A stretch of 64,000 nt of DNA from assembly GCA_049315325.1 (NCBI GenBank), contig JBMOKJ010000001.1, positions 310,001 through 374,000 on the forward strand. The letters are read 5' to 3'. The notes under the pieces were generated by a model. The model did not search any database and was not told where the DNA came from. It was given only the letters and a program-made list of their open reading frames with translations. Shown in pieces: positions 34,483-43,470 of this stretch (position 1 is its first letter; every line of letters starts with the position of its first letter). The translations under genes were made by a program, and so were the position numbers. This DNA comes from CAXXIC01 sp049315325 (lineage in GTDB: Bacteria; Bacteroidota; Bacteroidia; Bacteroidales; UBA7332).

Positions 34483-34514
34483 TTGAGTAATTGAGTAACT
34501 GAGTAATTGATTAA
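34483..34514. repeat. Four 8-bp tandem repeats
   Basis: The units are TTGAGTAA, TTGAGTAA, CTGAGTAA and TTGATTAA, in non-coding DNA. Confidence 0.75.
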
Positions 34515-34545
34515 CAGAACTAGCGCGACATACAGTATGAAATAA

Positions 34546-34579
34546 AAGAGCGTGCAGATTATTCTGTACGCTCTTTCGA
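34546..34579 (-). terminator. Terminator after the DUF6266-like gene
   Basis: AAAGAGCGTGCAGA pairs with TCTGTACGCTCTTT (one mismatch) around a short loop, 36 bp beyond the stop codon at 34615. U-rich sequence follows on the minus strand. Confidence 0.75.
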
Positions 34580-34614
34580 TAGTAATTTGTCTGATAATCA
34601 GTTTTATAGCTGTT

Positions 34615-35241
34615 TTAGAAGCTTAATAGGCTGATGTACTGACTGTTGGAACTGACGGAGCCGTCGGGAGCCGTGAAGAAGATCCAGCAATGGAGTTCGA
34701 TGCCTGCCCATACGGCTGGAAGTTCGAGTGTGGCTGAACTGGCTGAACGAATTGTCTGGTTTTCGCGTAGAATGGCGACGTTGGAATTGGTGTTGATGAA
34801 GACAAAATTGACGTTGTCTTCGTTGCTGCTGTCTGACCCATCTACGGTGTTGTCCCAATCGATTTTGACATTTGACCCCGTGGTTTTTGCAATTGATATT
34901 TGCGCCGTGATGTCCAGTCGACCGGCTGCTATTTGCAGCTTGCTGTAGTCGATTGCGAAGTTGGGATAATCGCCAATGACCGCATTGGCGAGTGCCAAAG
35001 CGACGGCTTGTGATCTGCCGTTCGAGTTTTTGAATGTCGATTTGAAAAGAGTTTGATAGTTGGACAACTCTTTGTTGACAAACCCGAATTTGGTACGTTG
35101 GATCATTTGTTTCTCCGTTTTGGGATTTGCTGGAGCGCGATAAACGCGGAGAATACTTTGACCGTCTTTTGTGGTGGCAGCTACCGCGCTGCCGTGACGA
35201 CCGGAGATTGTTCCGAACGTCGTTGAATTAAATTTTGCCAT
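34615..35241 (-). CDS. DUF6266-like protein
   Basis: This 208-aa protein begins MAKFNSTTFGTISGRHGSAV and continues with a GQSILRVYR segment and the NPKTEKQMIQRTKFG motif. This N-terminal pattern (GxxSGxxGxxV ... P-x-x-x-x-x-x-Q-x-x-R-x-x-F) is typical of a Bacteroidota family annotated DUF6266. Members are around 200 aa and have no signal peptide or known function. The C-terminal half is beta-rich and ends with an aromatic-rich segment (WIFFTAPDGSVSSNSQYISL). It is monocistronic, with its own terminator. No partner gene is obvious. Confidence 0.7.
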   Translation of the reverse strand: MAKFNSTTFGTISGRHGSAVAATTKDGQSILRVYRAPANPKTEKQMIQRTKFGFVNKELSNYQTLFKSTFKNSNGRSQAVALALANAVIGDYPNFAIDYSKLQIAAGRLDITAQISIAKTTGSNVKIDWDNTVDGSDSSNEDNVNFVFINTNSNVAILRENQTIRSASSATLELPAVWAGIELHCWIFFTAPDGSVSSNSQYISLLSF

Positions 35242-35375
35242 GAGCTTATAAGAATTAAAGAATTAAGAAAATTAAAATGATTAAGGAATTGATATGACAC
35301 GAATATCATAATGATCTCTGTCAAATTGATAATTTCAGTTTACTACTTTTTTGGGAAATCGTTTCGTAGAACATC

Positions 35376-35408
35376 CGTAGAGGTAGCGTAGAGGAAGCGT
35401 GGAGGAGG
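35376..35408. repeat. Three 11-bp tandem repeats
   Basis: The units are CGTAGAGGTAG, CGTAGAGGAAG and CGTGGAGGAGG, in the non-coding stretch upstream of the DUF6266-like gene. Confidence 0.75.
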
Positions 35409-35598
35409 ACGCACGTTAGGAATGTTGGCGTTTGGTTGATTTTTGTGACAATTTGATAGTTGTATTGTTTGCATCTTCGTTTTTTTTTGGCCGTGGCGTG
35501 TAGCCGCTGCGGTGTTGAATGATGATGCAAAGAAACAGGATTGGCGGGAGGTGGGTCTTGTACCTAATATTAACCTAATGTTGGGGTGTGGTGTTTTT

Positions 35599-35793
35599 CG
35601 CCGGACTAAAGTCGCGGCGGTACAAGATGGATCGTGCCTACGGCACTCTTTGGTGGAAGTGGTTTGTATATCGCAGGGCTAAAGCCACGGCGTCATAACA
35701 TGGAGCATGCCTCGGCATTTCTATACGACCTATTAGGCAGGTATAAATAAGGCTAAAGCCGCGGCGTTATAAGACGGGATGTGCCTACGGCAC
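35599..35793. repeat. Composite palindromic repeat region R0
   Basis: Three diverged copies of a two-part element occur. One part is a CGCCGGGCTAAAGCCGCGGCG-like palindrome (35599, 35671, 35751); the other is a GTGCCTACGGCAC palindrome (35634-35646, degenerate near 35707, and 35781-35793). The same modules form part of the larger repeats R1-R3. The remainder of 35242-35873 has no gene. Confidence 0.8.
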
Positions 35794-35873
35794 AATGAGG
35801 AACCATGATTTGATTGCGACGCGGAGATTTGGAAAAATAATAAAGAAGTGATATGATAATGGGATGTGGAGTG

Positions 35874-36706
35874 CTATTTGTCGTAATATTCTTCGGCTTT
35901 TTTGCGGATGTCGGTGAAGGGTTTGAGGAAGGTCTCTTTTGTGACTTGTTTGCTTTGGGAGAGGGACGCACTGTATTTTGTGAAATCTTCGCTTAGAAGA
36001 CGACCGAATTCGCTTATGAGTTCTTGTTTGTTGTTGGCGATGTAGCCGTCTTCGGTCTCGAACATTCGACAATCGTACAAAGCGCTTATGATTTTGAGGA
36101 AATCGGTTTTGCGTTTGGAAGCAAGGCGGAATTTGGATGGTACATTTGATAAATGACCTTTCTCGTTTGTTTTGGTCGTATTAGGTATCATTTCGTCCCA
36201 TTCATTGAGCATTCTAATAATATTTTTTTTAAGATTGAATAACTTGTAATTCAAATTTGAATATTCGTATTTCAATTTATAAATATCAGTGGATAAACAT
36301 TCAGGGTATTCTTCTCTAAGGTAGTTAATTATGTCCTGTCGTTCTTTCTTTATAATGTTGTTGAATTGAGCTTTTGTTTCACCAAGATCTGGTCGCCATT
36401 CGACTAAATATTTGAATTTTACAGCAAATACGTTTTTTAGAGTAGGAATTTCACCTAATTCTTTACAGACCATCCAGAATTCTTCTTCAATTTGATTTAT
36501 GTTGGATTTTTGAAGATTGCCTAATAAATCTGAAATTTTCCTACTATTTCAATCGGACTAATATGAAACAAAGTCCACTCTTCTTCATTTCTTAGATTAG
36601 CGATTATGTTAATTGATCTTTTTGAAAACAGAATTAAATTTTCTGTATTTGGTATTGGCTGCATAAATAGATGATTTAATAGTGCAAAAATATTGATTAA
36701 ATACAA
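35874..36706 (-). pseudogene. Hypothetical protein gene split by a frameshift
   Basis: Two adjacent minus-strand frames, 36706-36521 (61 aa) and 36473-35874 (199 aa), look like one gene. The second frame is open upstream of its ATG back through ISDLLGNLQKS. The first frame reads SPIEIVGKF before hitting a stop. Adding one A to the AAAA run at 36540-36537 would join them as SPIEIVGK-ISDLLGNL and give a continuous protein of about 265-280 aa. The start could be 36706 or Met 36664 (MQPIPN). It is unrecognised, cytoplasmic, helix-rich and very AT-rich. It is divergent from the type IIG gene and may have been functionally linked to it. A sequencing error is possible. Confidence 0.6.
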
Positions 36707-36762
36707 ATTAAGAAATAGAATCGGTAATATTTTCTGATTTTTAAAGTATCTATTATTTTGTA

Positions 36763-36793
36763 TTTGAAAAGGTCAAATATTTTCTTAAATTTG
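36763..36793 (+). promoter_or_regulatory. Promoter of the type IIG R-M gene
   Basis: TTTG (36763-36766), exactly 19 bp, then TAAATTTG (36786-36793). This is a textbook Bacteroidota promoter, with the start codon 48 bp downstream. Confidence 0.7.
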
Positions 36794-36841
36794 TGAATTC
36801 TGTAATTTTTAGGAAATATAATACAAATCAACTGTAACCTT

Positions 36842-39800
36842 ATGTCACTTTTTCAGACGCAAGTAGAACGAGAATATATCTCTGGTATCACTACCGACCT
36901 CAATCCTATTTACGACAAATACCTTGCTTATTTTGGCAATGAAGAGCGACAAGCGAATATTCGTCAGGTTTCGGAAGAGCAATATCAGGGGGAGTTTATC
37001 CGAGCACTGTTTGTGGATATACTTGGCTATACCGCTCAACCCGAACCCAACTACAATCTACTACGCGAAAAGAAAAACGAGACCGACAGCAAAAGTGCTG
37101 ATGCTGCCCTGCTGATTAATCAGCAGGTGATTGGTGTTGTCGAGTTGAAAGACCACAAAACGCAGGATCTGAAAAAAGTAGAAGTGCAGGCATTTGGCTA
37201 TAAAAATAACCATCGCAACTGCCACTATGTGGTGACCTCAAACTTCGAGCGGCTACGCTTTTACATAGACAATGCGGTAGAATTTATCGAATTCGACCTG
37301 TTTCATCTCTCATTCGATGAGTTTCGCCGGTTATGGATTTGTCTCTCCTACGAGAGTATCGCTAAAAATCTGCCGCAAGAGCTCAAAAAACAGTCGATTA
37401 GCAACGAAGATATCATTACCAAAAAACTTTACAAAGATTATTCGGTTTTCAAACGTCAGCTATTCGACAACATCGTTTCGCTCAATCCTGCCTACGACAA
37501 ATTGTTGTTGTTCAAGAAAACACAAAAGCTGCTTGACCGGTATTTGTTTCTGTTTTTTGCCGAAGATAAGGGCTTGTTGCCTGCCAATTCGGTGCAAGGA
37601 ACGGTGGAGAAATGGATAAAATACAATGCCGACCCAATGAACGACTACCAATCGTTGTATAGTCGGTTTGTGAAATATTTTCATCTGCTGAATGTGGGCT
37701 ACAAAGATGCCCATATCGAAATATACGCCTACAATGGTGGTCTGTTTGCTAATGATGAAGTGCTGAACGACATCAAAATTGACGACAAAATTCTATCGGA
37801 ACACGTACTGACATTGGCGCGATATGACTACGATACCGATGTAGATGTCAATATTCTTGGTCATATTTTCGAAAATAGCCTGAACGAAATCGAAGAGGTG
37901 GCAAACGAATTAACCACAGGTGTAAAAACAACCTCAAAACGCAAGCAAGACGGCGTGTTCTATACGCCACGCTACATCACGCAATACATTGTAGAAAACA
38001 CAGTCGGGCGGTTGTGCGAAGAGAAGAAAGCAGCGCTTGGCATCGGCGAGGAGCTGTTTGAATACAAACGAAAAGACAAGAAAAAGGAGGCTCTAAAGAT
38101 ATTCGATGTCTATCGGGAGTGGTTGCTACAGATTACTATTTTGGACCCGGCTTGTGGTAGTGGAGCGTTTTTGAATATGGCTCTGGAGTTTTTGATTGCC
38201 GAACATAAATGGATAGATGATCAGCAAGAAAAAATAGCCGGATTGAAAAACCACTATTCGATGGAATTGTCCAACATTGAAAACTCGATTTTGGAAAATA
38301 ACCTCTTTGGTGTGGATATCAACGAGGAGAGCGTGGAGATTGCCAAACTGTCGCTCTGGTTGCGCACGGCGAAACCTCATCGGAAATTGACCTCGCTGAA
38401 CAACAACATTAAGTGTGGCAACTCGCTGATAGACGACCCCGCCATAGCAGGCGATAAAGCATTCAACTGGGAGAAGGAATTCCCTCAGGTGTTTGGCCGT
38501 AAAGCATCGGAAGAACAGACTGTCGTATTCAAAAAAGATGAAACGCCCGACTATCTGAAATTGATTAAAGAAAAAACGGCAGAAGCTCAGCAGAAAGCCG
38601 AACAGGGAATTGCGCTATCGAAAGAGGCTCTCGAAATATCGAAACAATTGGCAGAATATGCCGAAAAACTGGAGTCTGTAACAGCTTCGGAAGCGGAAGC
38701 CAGCTATGGAAACGAGAAACGGGGATTTGATGTAGTGATTGGGAATCCGCCGTATGTACGACTCGAAACGATGAAAGAGTTGTCTGAACAAATGTCGAAG
38801 TTGAATAATAAGACATTTGAGAAACGAGGTGATTTATATTGCTTATTCGTTGAAAAGGGATTTAATTTGTTACGTGCAGGTGGCGTTATATCATTTATTA
38901 TGCCGAACAAATGGCTACAGGCTGGATATGGAAAATCTCTACGAGAATATTTTCTGAAATATGAATTAAATCAACTAATTGATTTTGGAGATATTCAGAT
39001 TTTTGAAGGTGCCACCACCTATCCTTGTATATTTGTTTCCCGAAAAGAAAGTCCCAAAAAAGAATTCACTGTTTCTGTACTTAGCGATGCTAACAATGAG
39101 GATTTCAATTCTAATGTTATCAATTCTTCGGAAATTTTCCAGACCAATCATTTTTCGGGCGAAACGTGGGTGATATCTTCTGGCAAAGAAAAGAAGTTGC
39201 TCGAAAAGTTAGGAAGTAAATTTACAACACTGTCAGATTATGTCGGAGGAGAATCTTATAGAGGAGTTTTGACAGGTCTTACAGAAGCGTTTTTAGTTGA
39301 TAAAGAGACTAAAAACAGACTCGTTAAAGAAGATACAAAAGCAAATGAGATAATTTTTCCTGTCATCAGAGGACGTGATATAAAGCCATGGATAGGTCTT
39401 TCGGATGATTGTTTTCTAATTGGAACATTTCCTGCTCTCAAACTTGATATAGAGAATTATTTGTCAGTAAAAAAACACTTTGTTGATTTTGGACAAAAAC
39501 GTTTAGAACAAACAGGTGAAAAAGGGAGTAGAAAGAAAACTAGTAATAAATGGTTTGAAACACAGGATACTATAAATTATTATCAAGAGTTCGCTAAACC
39601 CAAAATCATGTATCAAAAGTTTCAGGTAAAACCCTGTTTCATATACGATGAGCAAGGACTTTACTGTAATGACTCAATGTGGATAATACCTACAAATGAT
39701 AAGGGTTTACTAGCCATATTAAATTCAAAATTAGGTTGGTGACTCATAACCAAATACTGCACACAAATACAAAATGGAGTGCAGCTCATATGGAAATACT

Positions 39801-40186
39801 TTGGACAAATACCTATTGCACTAACAACTGCAGAACTTGCCTCCAAGGCCGACCAAATGCTAGGATTGCATAAAGAGCTGCAACCAATTACAGAAAAATT
39901 TCAACGAATGCTTCAGCGTAAGTTTGAATTGGCAGATTTGCCGGGTAAGTTGCAAAATTGGTACACCTTGTCGTATAGTGAGTTTGTGAAAGAGTTGACC
40001 AAGAAAAAGATAAAACTCACCCTCGCCCAAGAAGCCGAATGGGAAGAATACTTCCTTGCGGAACGAGTCAATGCCCTTGATATTAAAAAACAAATTGACA
40101 ATACCGACCGAGAAATCGACCGCATGGTATATGAGTTGTATGGCTTGACGGAAGATGAGATTAAGATAGTGGAGGGGGAAGCATGA
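36842..40186 (+). pseudogene. Type IIG (Eco57I-like) restriction-modification enzyme gene with an in-frame stop
   Basis: The reading frame stays open over 1,113 sense codons apart from one TGA at 39740-39742. Before it are 966 codons. The N-terminal nuclease region has AALLINQQVIGVVELKDHK (residues about 94-112), with a D...ExK pattern. The gamma-class adenine methylase follows, with motif I LDPACGSGAFLNMA and motif IV VVIGNPPYVRL. The first half of the target-recognition domain comes next. After the stop the same frame continues (LITKYCTQIQNGVQLIWKYF), as the C-terminal half of a TaqI/Eco57I-type specificity domain and a helical tail. KLGW-stop-LITKYC suggests TGG mutated to TGA. Codons 650-970 are distinctly AT-richer than the rest. 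Truncated, the enzyme would lack half its recognition domain. Confidence 0.85.
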
Positions 40187-40195
40187 TATATATGT

Positions 40196-40380
40196 GTCGT
40201 ACCTACGGCACTCTTGTGAGAAAAAGTGTGTCTAACGCCGGGCTGAAGCCGCGGCGGTACAATATGAGACGTGCCTATGGCACTTGGAGCGGCTTGCAGA
40301 TGACTGCTGAAAAACGGATGACACAATCCCGTTAGTGATGAATAAATGTTGTAGCAATGTGGTTTTAACCCGTTGCATAA
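40196..40380. repeat. Composite ~190-bp repeat R1
   Basis: Modules in order: TACCTACGGCA, the palindrome CGCCGGGCTGAAGCCGCGGCG (described by position about 40237-40257), ACGTGCCTATGGCAC, CTGCTGAAAAACGGATG, ATCCCGTTAGTGAT, and GTTGTAGCAATGTGG leading to TTTTAACCCGTTGCATAAA. It lies between the type IIG gene and the transposase gene, in the same orientation as R2 and R3. Confidence 0.9.
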
Positions 40381-40443
40381 AATACGTTGCAATAGAACGT
40401 TGCAAAAAAACGAGTTGAAAAATACCAATAGAAATGATATATC

Positions 40444-40905
40444 ATGGCAAATAGTTATCATCAAATCTACATACAAACCGTTTTTGTGGTGAAGTATCGA
40501 GATGCGGTTTTAGCCAAAACGTGGAGACCGAAATTGCTCGGTGTAATCGGTCAGCTGATTAATGAAATGGGGTGCAAAACTATCATAGTGAATGGGGTGG
40601 ATGACCATGTGCATTGTTTTTTTGGTTTGAAACCATCTGTATCACTCTCGGATGTGATGCAGGCAGTGAAAGGACGTTCGTCGAAGTACATCAACGACAA
40701 TCAATTGACTTCGGTGCATTTTGAATGGCAGGAGGGATATGGTGCATTTTCTTATTCTCATTCGCATGTAGATAAGGTTTATCGTTATATCGAGAATCAA
40801 GAGGCGCATCATCAAAAGCAAGATTTTAATTCAGAATATTTGGAATATCTGAATAAGTTTGGGATTCCTTATGATGAGCGGTATTTGTTTGAATCTCTTA
40901 TTTAA
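40444..40905 (+). CDS. IS200/Y1-type transposase (TnpA-like)
   Basis: This 153-aa HUH single-strand transposase has the metal-binding HUH motif His55-Val-His57 in NGVDDHVHCFFGL. The nucleophile is Tyr115 in DKVYRYIENQEAHH. Family members cut and rejoin single-stranded DNA at hairpins. The gene is flanked on both sides by direct copies of the composite palindromic repeats (R1 and R2), the arrangement expected if it acts on those hairpins, as REP-associated transposases do. No IS605 tnpB gene accompanies it. It appears intact. Confidence 0.9.
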   Translation: MANSYHQIYIQTVFVVKYRDAVLAKTWRPKLLGVIGQLINEMGCKTIIVNGVDDHVHCFFGLKPSVSLSDVMQAVKGRSSKYINDNQLTSVHFEWQEGYGAFSYSHSHVDKVYRYIENQEAHHQKQDFNSEYLEYLNKFGIPYDERYLFESLI

Positions 40906-40942
40906 TCGCCCCATTGGATTGAAATCCAACGCTACAAAATTG

Positions 40943-41134
40943 GCCGTACCTACGGCACGGTTAGGTGGGTCGGAGGTGTGCCTTAACGCCGGGCTTAAGC
41001 CGCGGCGATATAGAATGAAACGTGCCTACGGCACTTGTTGTGGTAGTTTGCGGTAGACTGCTGAAAAACGGATGGCACAATCCCGTTAGGGATGTGAAAT
41101 GTTGTAGCAATGTGGTTTTAACCCGTTGCATAAA
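40943..41134. repeat. Composite ~190-bp repeat R2
   Basis: It has the same module order as R1, including TACCTACGGCAC, CGCCGGGCTTAAGCCGCGGC, GTGCCTACGGCAC, ATCCCGTTAGGGAT and TTTTAACCCGTTGCATAAAG. It lies between the transposase gene and the ADP-ribosylglycohydrolase gene. Confidence 0.9.
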
Positions 41135-41149
41135 GAAAAAGAATAGAAT

Positions 41150-41953
41150 ATGTTAGGAGCAATTATTGGTGATATTGCCGGGTCGCGGTTTGAATTTAAG
41201 GAGTTCAAGAACAAAGAATTTGAACTGTTTCATGCAGATTGCGACTATACCGACGATAGCATCTGCACGATGGCCACGGCAGAGTGGTTGTTGTGCGATG
41301 GCGAACGGACTTCGGAGGAATACGGTGTTGTTTTACAGCGCATTTGTCGGCAGTTTCCGCATCCGATGGGTGGATATGGCCTGTCGTTTGCCAAATGGGT
41401 GAAGAGCGATGCCCCTGCGCCTTATGGCAGCTATGGAAATGGCTCAGCTATGCGGGTATCGCCGGTGGGGTGGGCGTTCGATAGTTTCGACCAAACGATG
41501 GAGATGGCGAAGCGGTGTGCTGCCGTTACGCACAATCACCGCGAAGGGATAAAAGGCGATCAGGCGGTGGCTGCTGCCATCTATTGGGCGCGTCAGGGTG
41601 AGTCGAAACCGACTATCCGACAAAAACTAGAGGAGCTGACGGGTTACAATCTGAATAAGAGTTGCGATGATATTCGTCCGCATTATCATTTCGATGAGAC
41701 ATGCCAGGGTACCGTGCCCGAGGCGATTATAGCGTTTCTCGATAGCGAAGATTTTGAAGATGCGATTCGACTCGCCATTTCGTTGGGTGGCGATAGCGAT
41801 ACGCTGACTTGCATTACGGGTTCGATTGCCGAAGCTTATTATGGCATACCGACTGCGATTTCTGATAAGGCATTGAGCTATTTGCCTGCATCGTTCAGGG
41901 ATTTGTATGACGATTTCGCTGCGAATTTCGGAGGATTGAAGTCGGGGCATTAG
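41150..41953 (+). CDS. ADP-ribosylglycohydrolase-family protein
   Basis: This 267-aa all-alpha (DraG/ARH) protein contains the two dinuclear-Mg sites: YTDDSICTMATAEW (residues about 32-45) and GGDSDTLTCITGSIAEAYYG (about 211-230). It also has the family motif GNGSAMRVSPVGW (about 95-107). It would remove ADP-ribose from proteins or nucleic acids. Its place in an accessory island with R-M and transposase genes suggests a defence, counter-toxin or phage-related role, but that is inference. It is bounded by repeats R2 and R3. Confidence 0.92.
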   Translation: MLGAIIGDIAGSRFEFKEFKNKEFELFHADCDYTDDSICTMATAEWLLCDGERTSEEYGVVLQRICRQFPHPMGGYGLSFAKWVKSDAPAPYGSYGNGSAMRVSPVGWAFDSFDQTMEMAKRCAAVTHNHREGIKGDQAVAAAIYWARQGESKPTIRQKLEELTGYNLNKSCDDIRPHYHFDETCQGTVPEAIIAFLDSEDFEDAIRLAISLGGDSDTLTCITGSIAEAYYGIPTAISDKALSYLPASFRDLYDDFAANFGGLKSGH

Positions 41954-41959
41954 AGATGG

Positions 41960-42145
41960 GTCGTACCTACGGCACTCTCTAGTCTATCTTGTGGTGGTCT
42001 ATCGCCTGGCTAAAGCCACGGCGTTATAAAATGAGACGTGCCTATGGCACGTGGTGCGGTTTGCGGACGACTGCTGAAAAGCGGACGACAAAATCCCGTA
42101 GGGATAGATCAATATTGTAGCAATGTGGTTTTAACCCGTTGCAAA
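41960..42145. repeat. Composite ~190-bp repeat R3
   Basis: It has the same module order as R1 and R2: TCGTACCTACGGCAC, CGCCTGGCTAAAGCCACGGCG (by position about 42003-42023), ACGTGCCTATGGCAC, ATCCCGTAGGGAT and TTTTAACCCGTTGCAAAG. It lies between the ADP-ribosylglycohydrolase gene and the WG/HIRAN gene. It is slightly more diverged than R1 and R2. Confidence 0.9.
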
Positions 42146-42199
42146 GAAAATGATGCGATTTTAACCTTTAGCATTTAATCAGCCATATTTGATTTACGA

Positions 42200-43246
42200 A
42201 TGAATGAAGAGTACGTTTTTGTAGGTAAGCTAAGCGAGGGTTTTCGGAGGGTGAAGACTGGCTCTCGGAAGGATAGAAAGTGCGGATTTGTCGATGAAAA
42301 TGGCGAAGTCGTGATTCCTCTTATTTATAGCAATGTGCATGATTTTCACGAAGGTATGGCTGCCGTCAGGATGGGTAATTGGGCGAATAATGAGTGGGGC
42401 TACATTAACACAAAAGGAGAACTGATTATTCCCTTAAAATACCACCTTCCTAATCATTTTGAAAGTGGTCTTCTTAAAACACGAATAGAGGATGAGTGGT
42501 TTTTCTTGGATAAGGAGGGAAATAAAGTGATAGACCTTGCTCCTTATGATCATGCATTGACGTTTTCTGAAAACTACTCTGTCGTTTCAAAGTATGGTGC
42601 AAAAGGTCGGTCGAAAATGGGTGTGATAGACAAAACCGGTCGAGAGGTCATACCGTGTATTTATCCGTATACTTGTTACTTTAAAAAAAGCGATGTTGAA
42701 AGGGGTGTAGAATTGTATTTACGAGATTCTAAAGTATGTCATGGGGATGGATCGGATGCAAAACCCTTGACTGATGAAGAGTGGAACAAAGATAGATATT
42801 CCGACTTTTACGCAGACAATGCCGAAACAGAAGATCATCCTGATACAAGTGATGTTGAGAATAGGGAAGATTTAGTGATATTTACGCCAGATATGTTGTC
42901 GGTGTTGGTAGAGGAGTATCAAAAAGTCATGCCGTCTCGGAAAGATATATTTCTGATAGAGACACAGGTGGCAGGCACCACGTACCGCAAAAATATCAAT
43001 GACTTGGAGCATTTGCTAGTTCAGGAGCAGGTGTGTTGGTTGGTGCGTGAGCCAGATAATCGATTCGACTCGAATGCTGTGGCTATCTATTTCGAAACTG
43101 ATAAGCTGGGCTACATTCCTGCTGAGCAAAACGAGATTATCGCGCGACTTATGGATGTAGGGAAGTTTTTCTATTGCAAACTGATTTCGAAAGAGTGGGT
43201 CAACGGCTGGCTTCGACTGGTGATAGGGGTTTATTTGAAAGATTAA
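42200..43246 (+). CDS. WG-repeat protein fused to a HIRAN domain
   Basis: This 348-aa protein has an N-terminal half made of about four WG-type repeats, recognisable as CGFVDENGEVVIPLIYSNV, WGYINTKGELIIPLKY, WFFLDKEGNKV and MGVIDKTGREVIPCIYPY. The C-terminal domain (about 250-348) fits HIRAN: VAGTTYRKN, WLVREPDNRFDSNAVAIYF, KLGYIPAEQNEIIARLMDVG. HIRAN domains bind 3' ends or single-stranded DNA in SWI2/SNF2 and Rad5/HLTF proteins, and stand-alone versions occur in bacteria. No signal peptide or enzymatic domain is seen. A terminator-like hairpin follows (about 43284-43318). Confidence 0.82.
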   Translation: MNEEYVFVGKLSEGFRRVKTGSRKDRKCGFVDENGEVVIPLIYSNVHDFHEGMAAVRMGNWANNEWGYINTKGELIIPLKYHLPNHFESGLLKTRIEDEWFFLDKEGNKVIDLAPYDHALTFSENYSVVSKYGAKGRSKMGVIDKTGREVIPCIYPYTCYFKKSDVERGVELYLRDSKVCHGDGSDAKPLTDEEWNKDRYSDFYADNAETEDHPDTSDVENREDLVIFTPDMLSVLVEEYQKVMPSRKDIFLIETQVAGTTYRKNINDLEHLLVQEQVCWLVREPDNRFDSNAVAIYFETDKLGYIPAEQNEIIARLMDVGKFFYCKLISKEWVNGWLRLVIGVYLKD

Positions 43247-43283
43247 GACCTCAAAATGAGATATCCCAAACCACATACTGGAA

Positions 43284-43322
43284 GAATCCCTTGTAAGCCA
43301 AATGCTTGCAGGGGATTTTGCA
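43284..43322 (+). terminator. Hairpin after the WG/HIRAN gene
   Basis: AATCCCTTGTAAGC pairs with GCTTGCAGGGGATT (near-complete stem, short loop) and is followed by TTGCATTTTT. Confidence 0.7.
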
Positions 43323-43391
43323 TTTTTGGAGATCACAGATAGAATGTAGGGCTTATTTCACTGAGGAAAATACTCGTTTCGCTGATTTCTG

Positions 43392-43422
43392 TTTGCTTGA
43401 GAGCAATCAATGATTAAATTTG
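43392..43422 (+). promoter_or_regulatory. Promoter of the phosphatase/sulfotransferase cluster
   Basis: TTTG (43392-43395), exactly 19 bp, then TAAATTTG (43415-43422), 48 bp before the chosen start of the first gene. It is the only strong promoter I found for the run to 45951. Confidence 0.7.
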
Positions 43423-43470
43423 TTTGTCAATCAATGTTTTGACGTCAATTTTTCACCCAAACAGATCATT

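Larger units (their letters stand above)
34073..34614. other. Spacer upstream of mnmG
   Basis: No gene is seen. The interval contains the A/T hairpin repeat (34152-34189), a minus-strand -7 box TATCTTTG (34406-34399) that could start mnmG with a roughly 320-nt leader, four 8-bp tandem repeats (34483-34514), and the terminator of the DUF6266-like gene (34546-34579). Confidence 0.6.

Noticed and set aside
35376..35408. Tandem 11-mers, and the 8-mers at 34483-34514, as CRISPR-like arrays
   Set aside because: There are no unique spacers between units and no cas genes; they are simple short tandem repeats.
39740..39742. TGA as a selenocysteine or recoded codon
   Set aside because: No SECIS-like hairpin or selenoprotein family context; the family has an aromatic residue here, so a nonsense change or read error is simpler.
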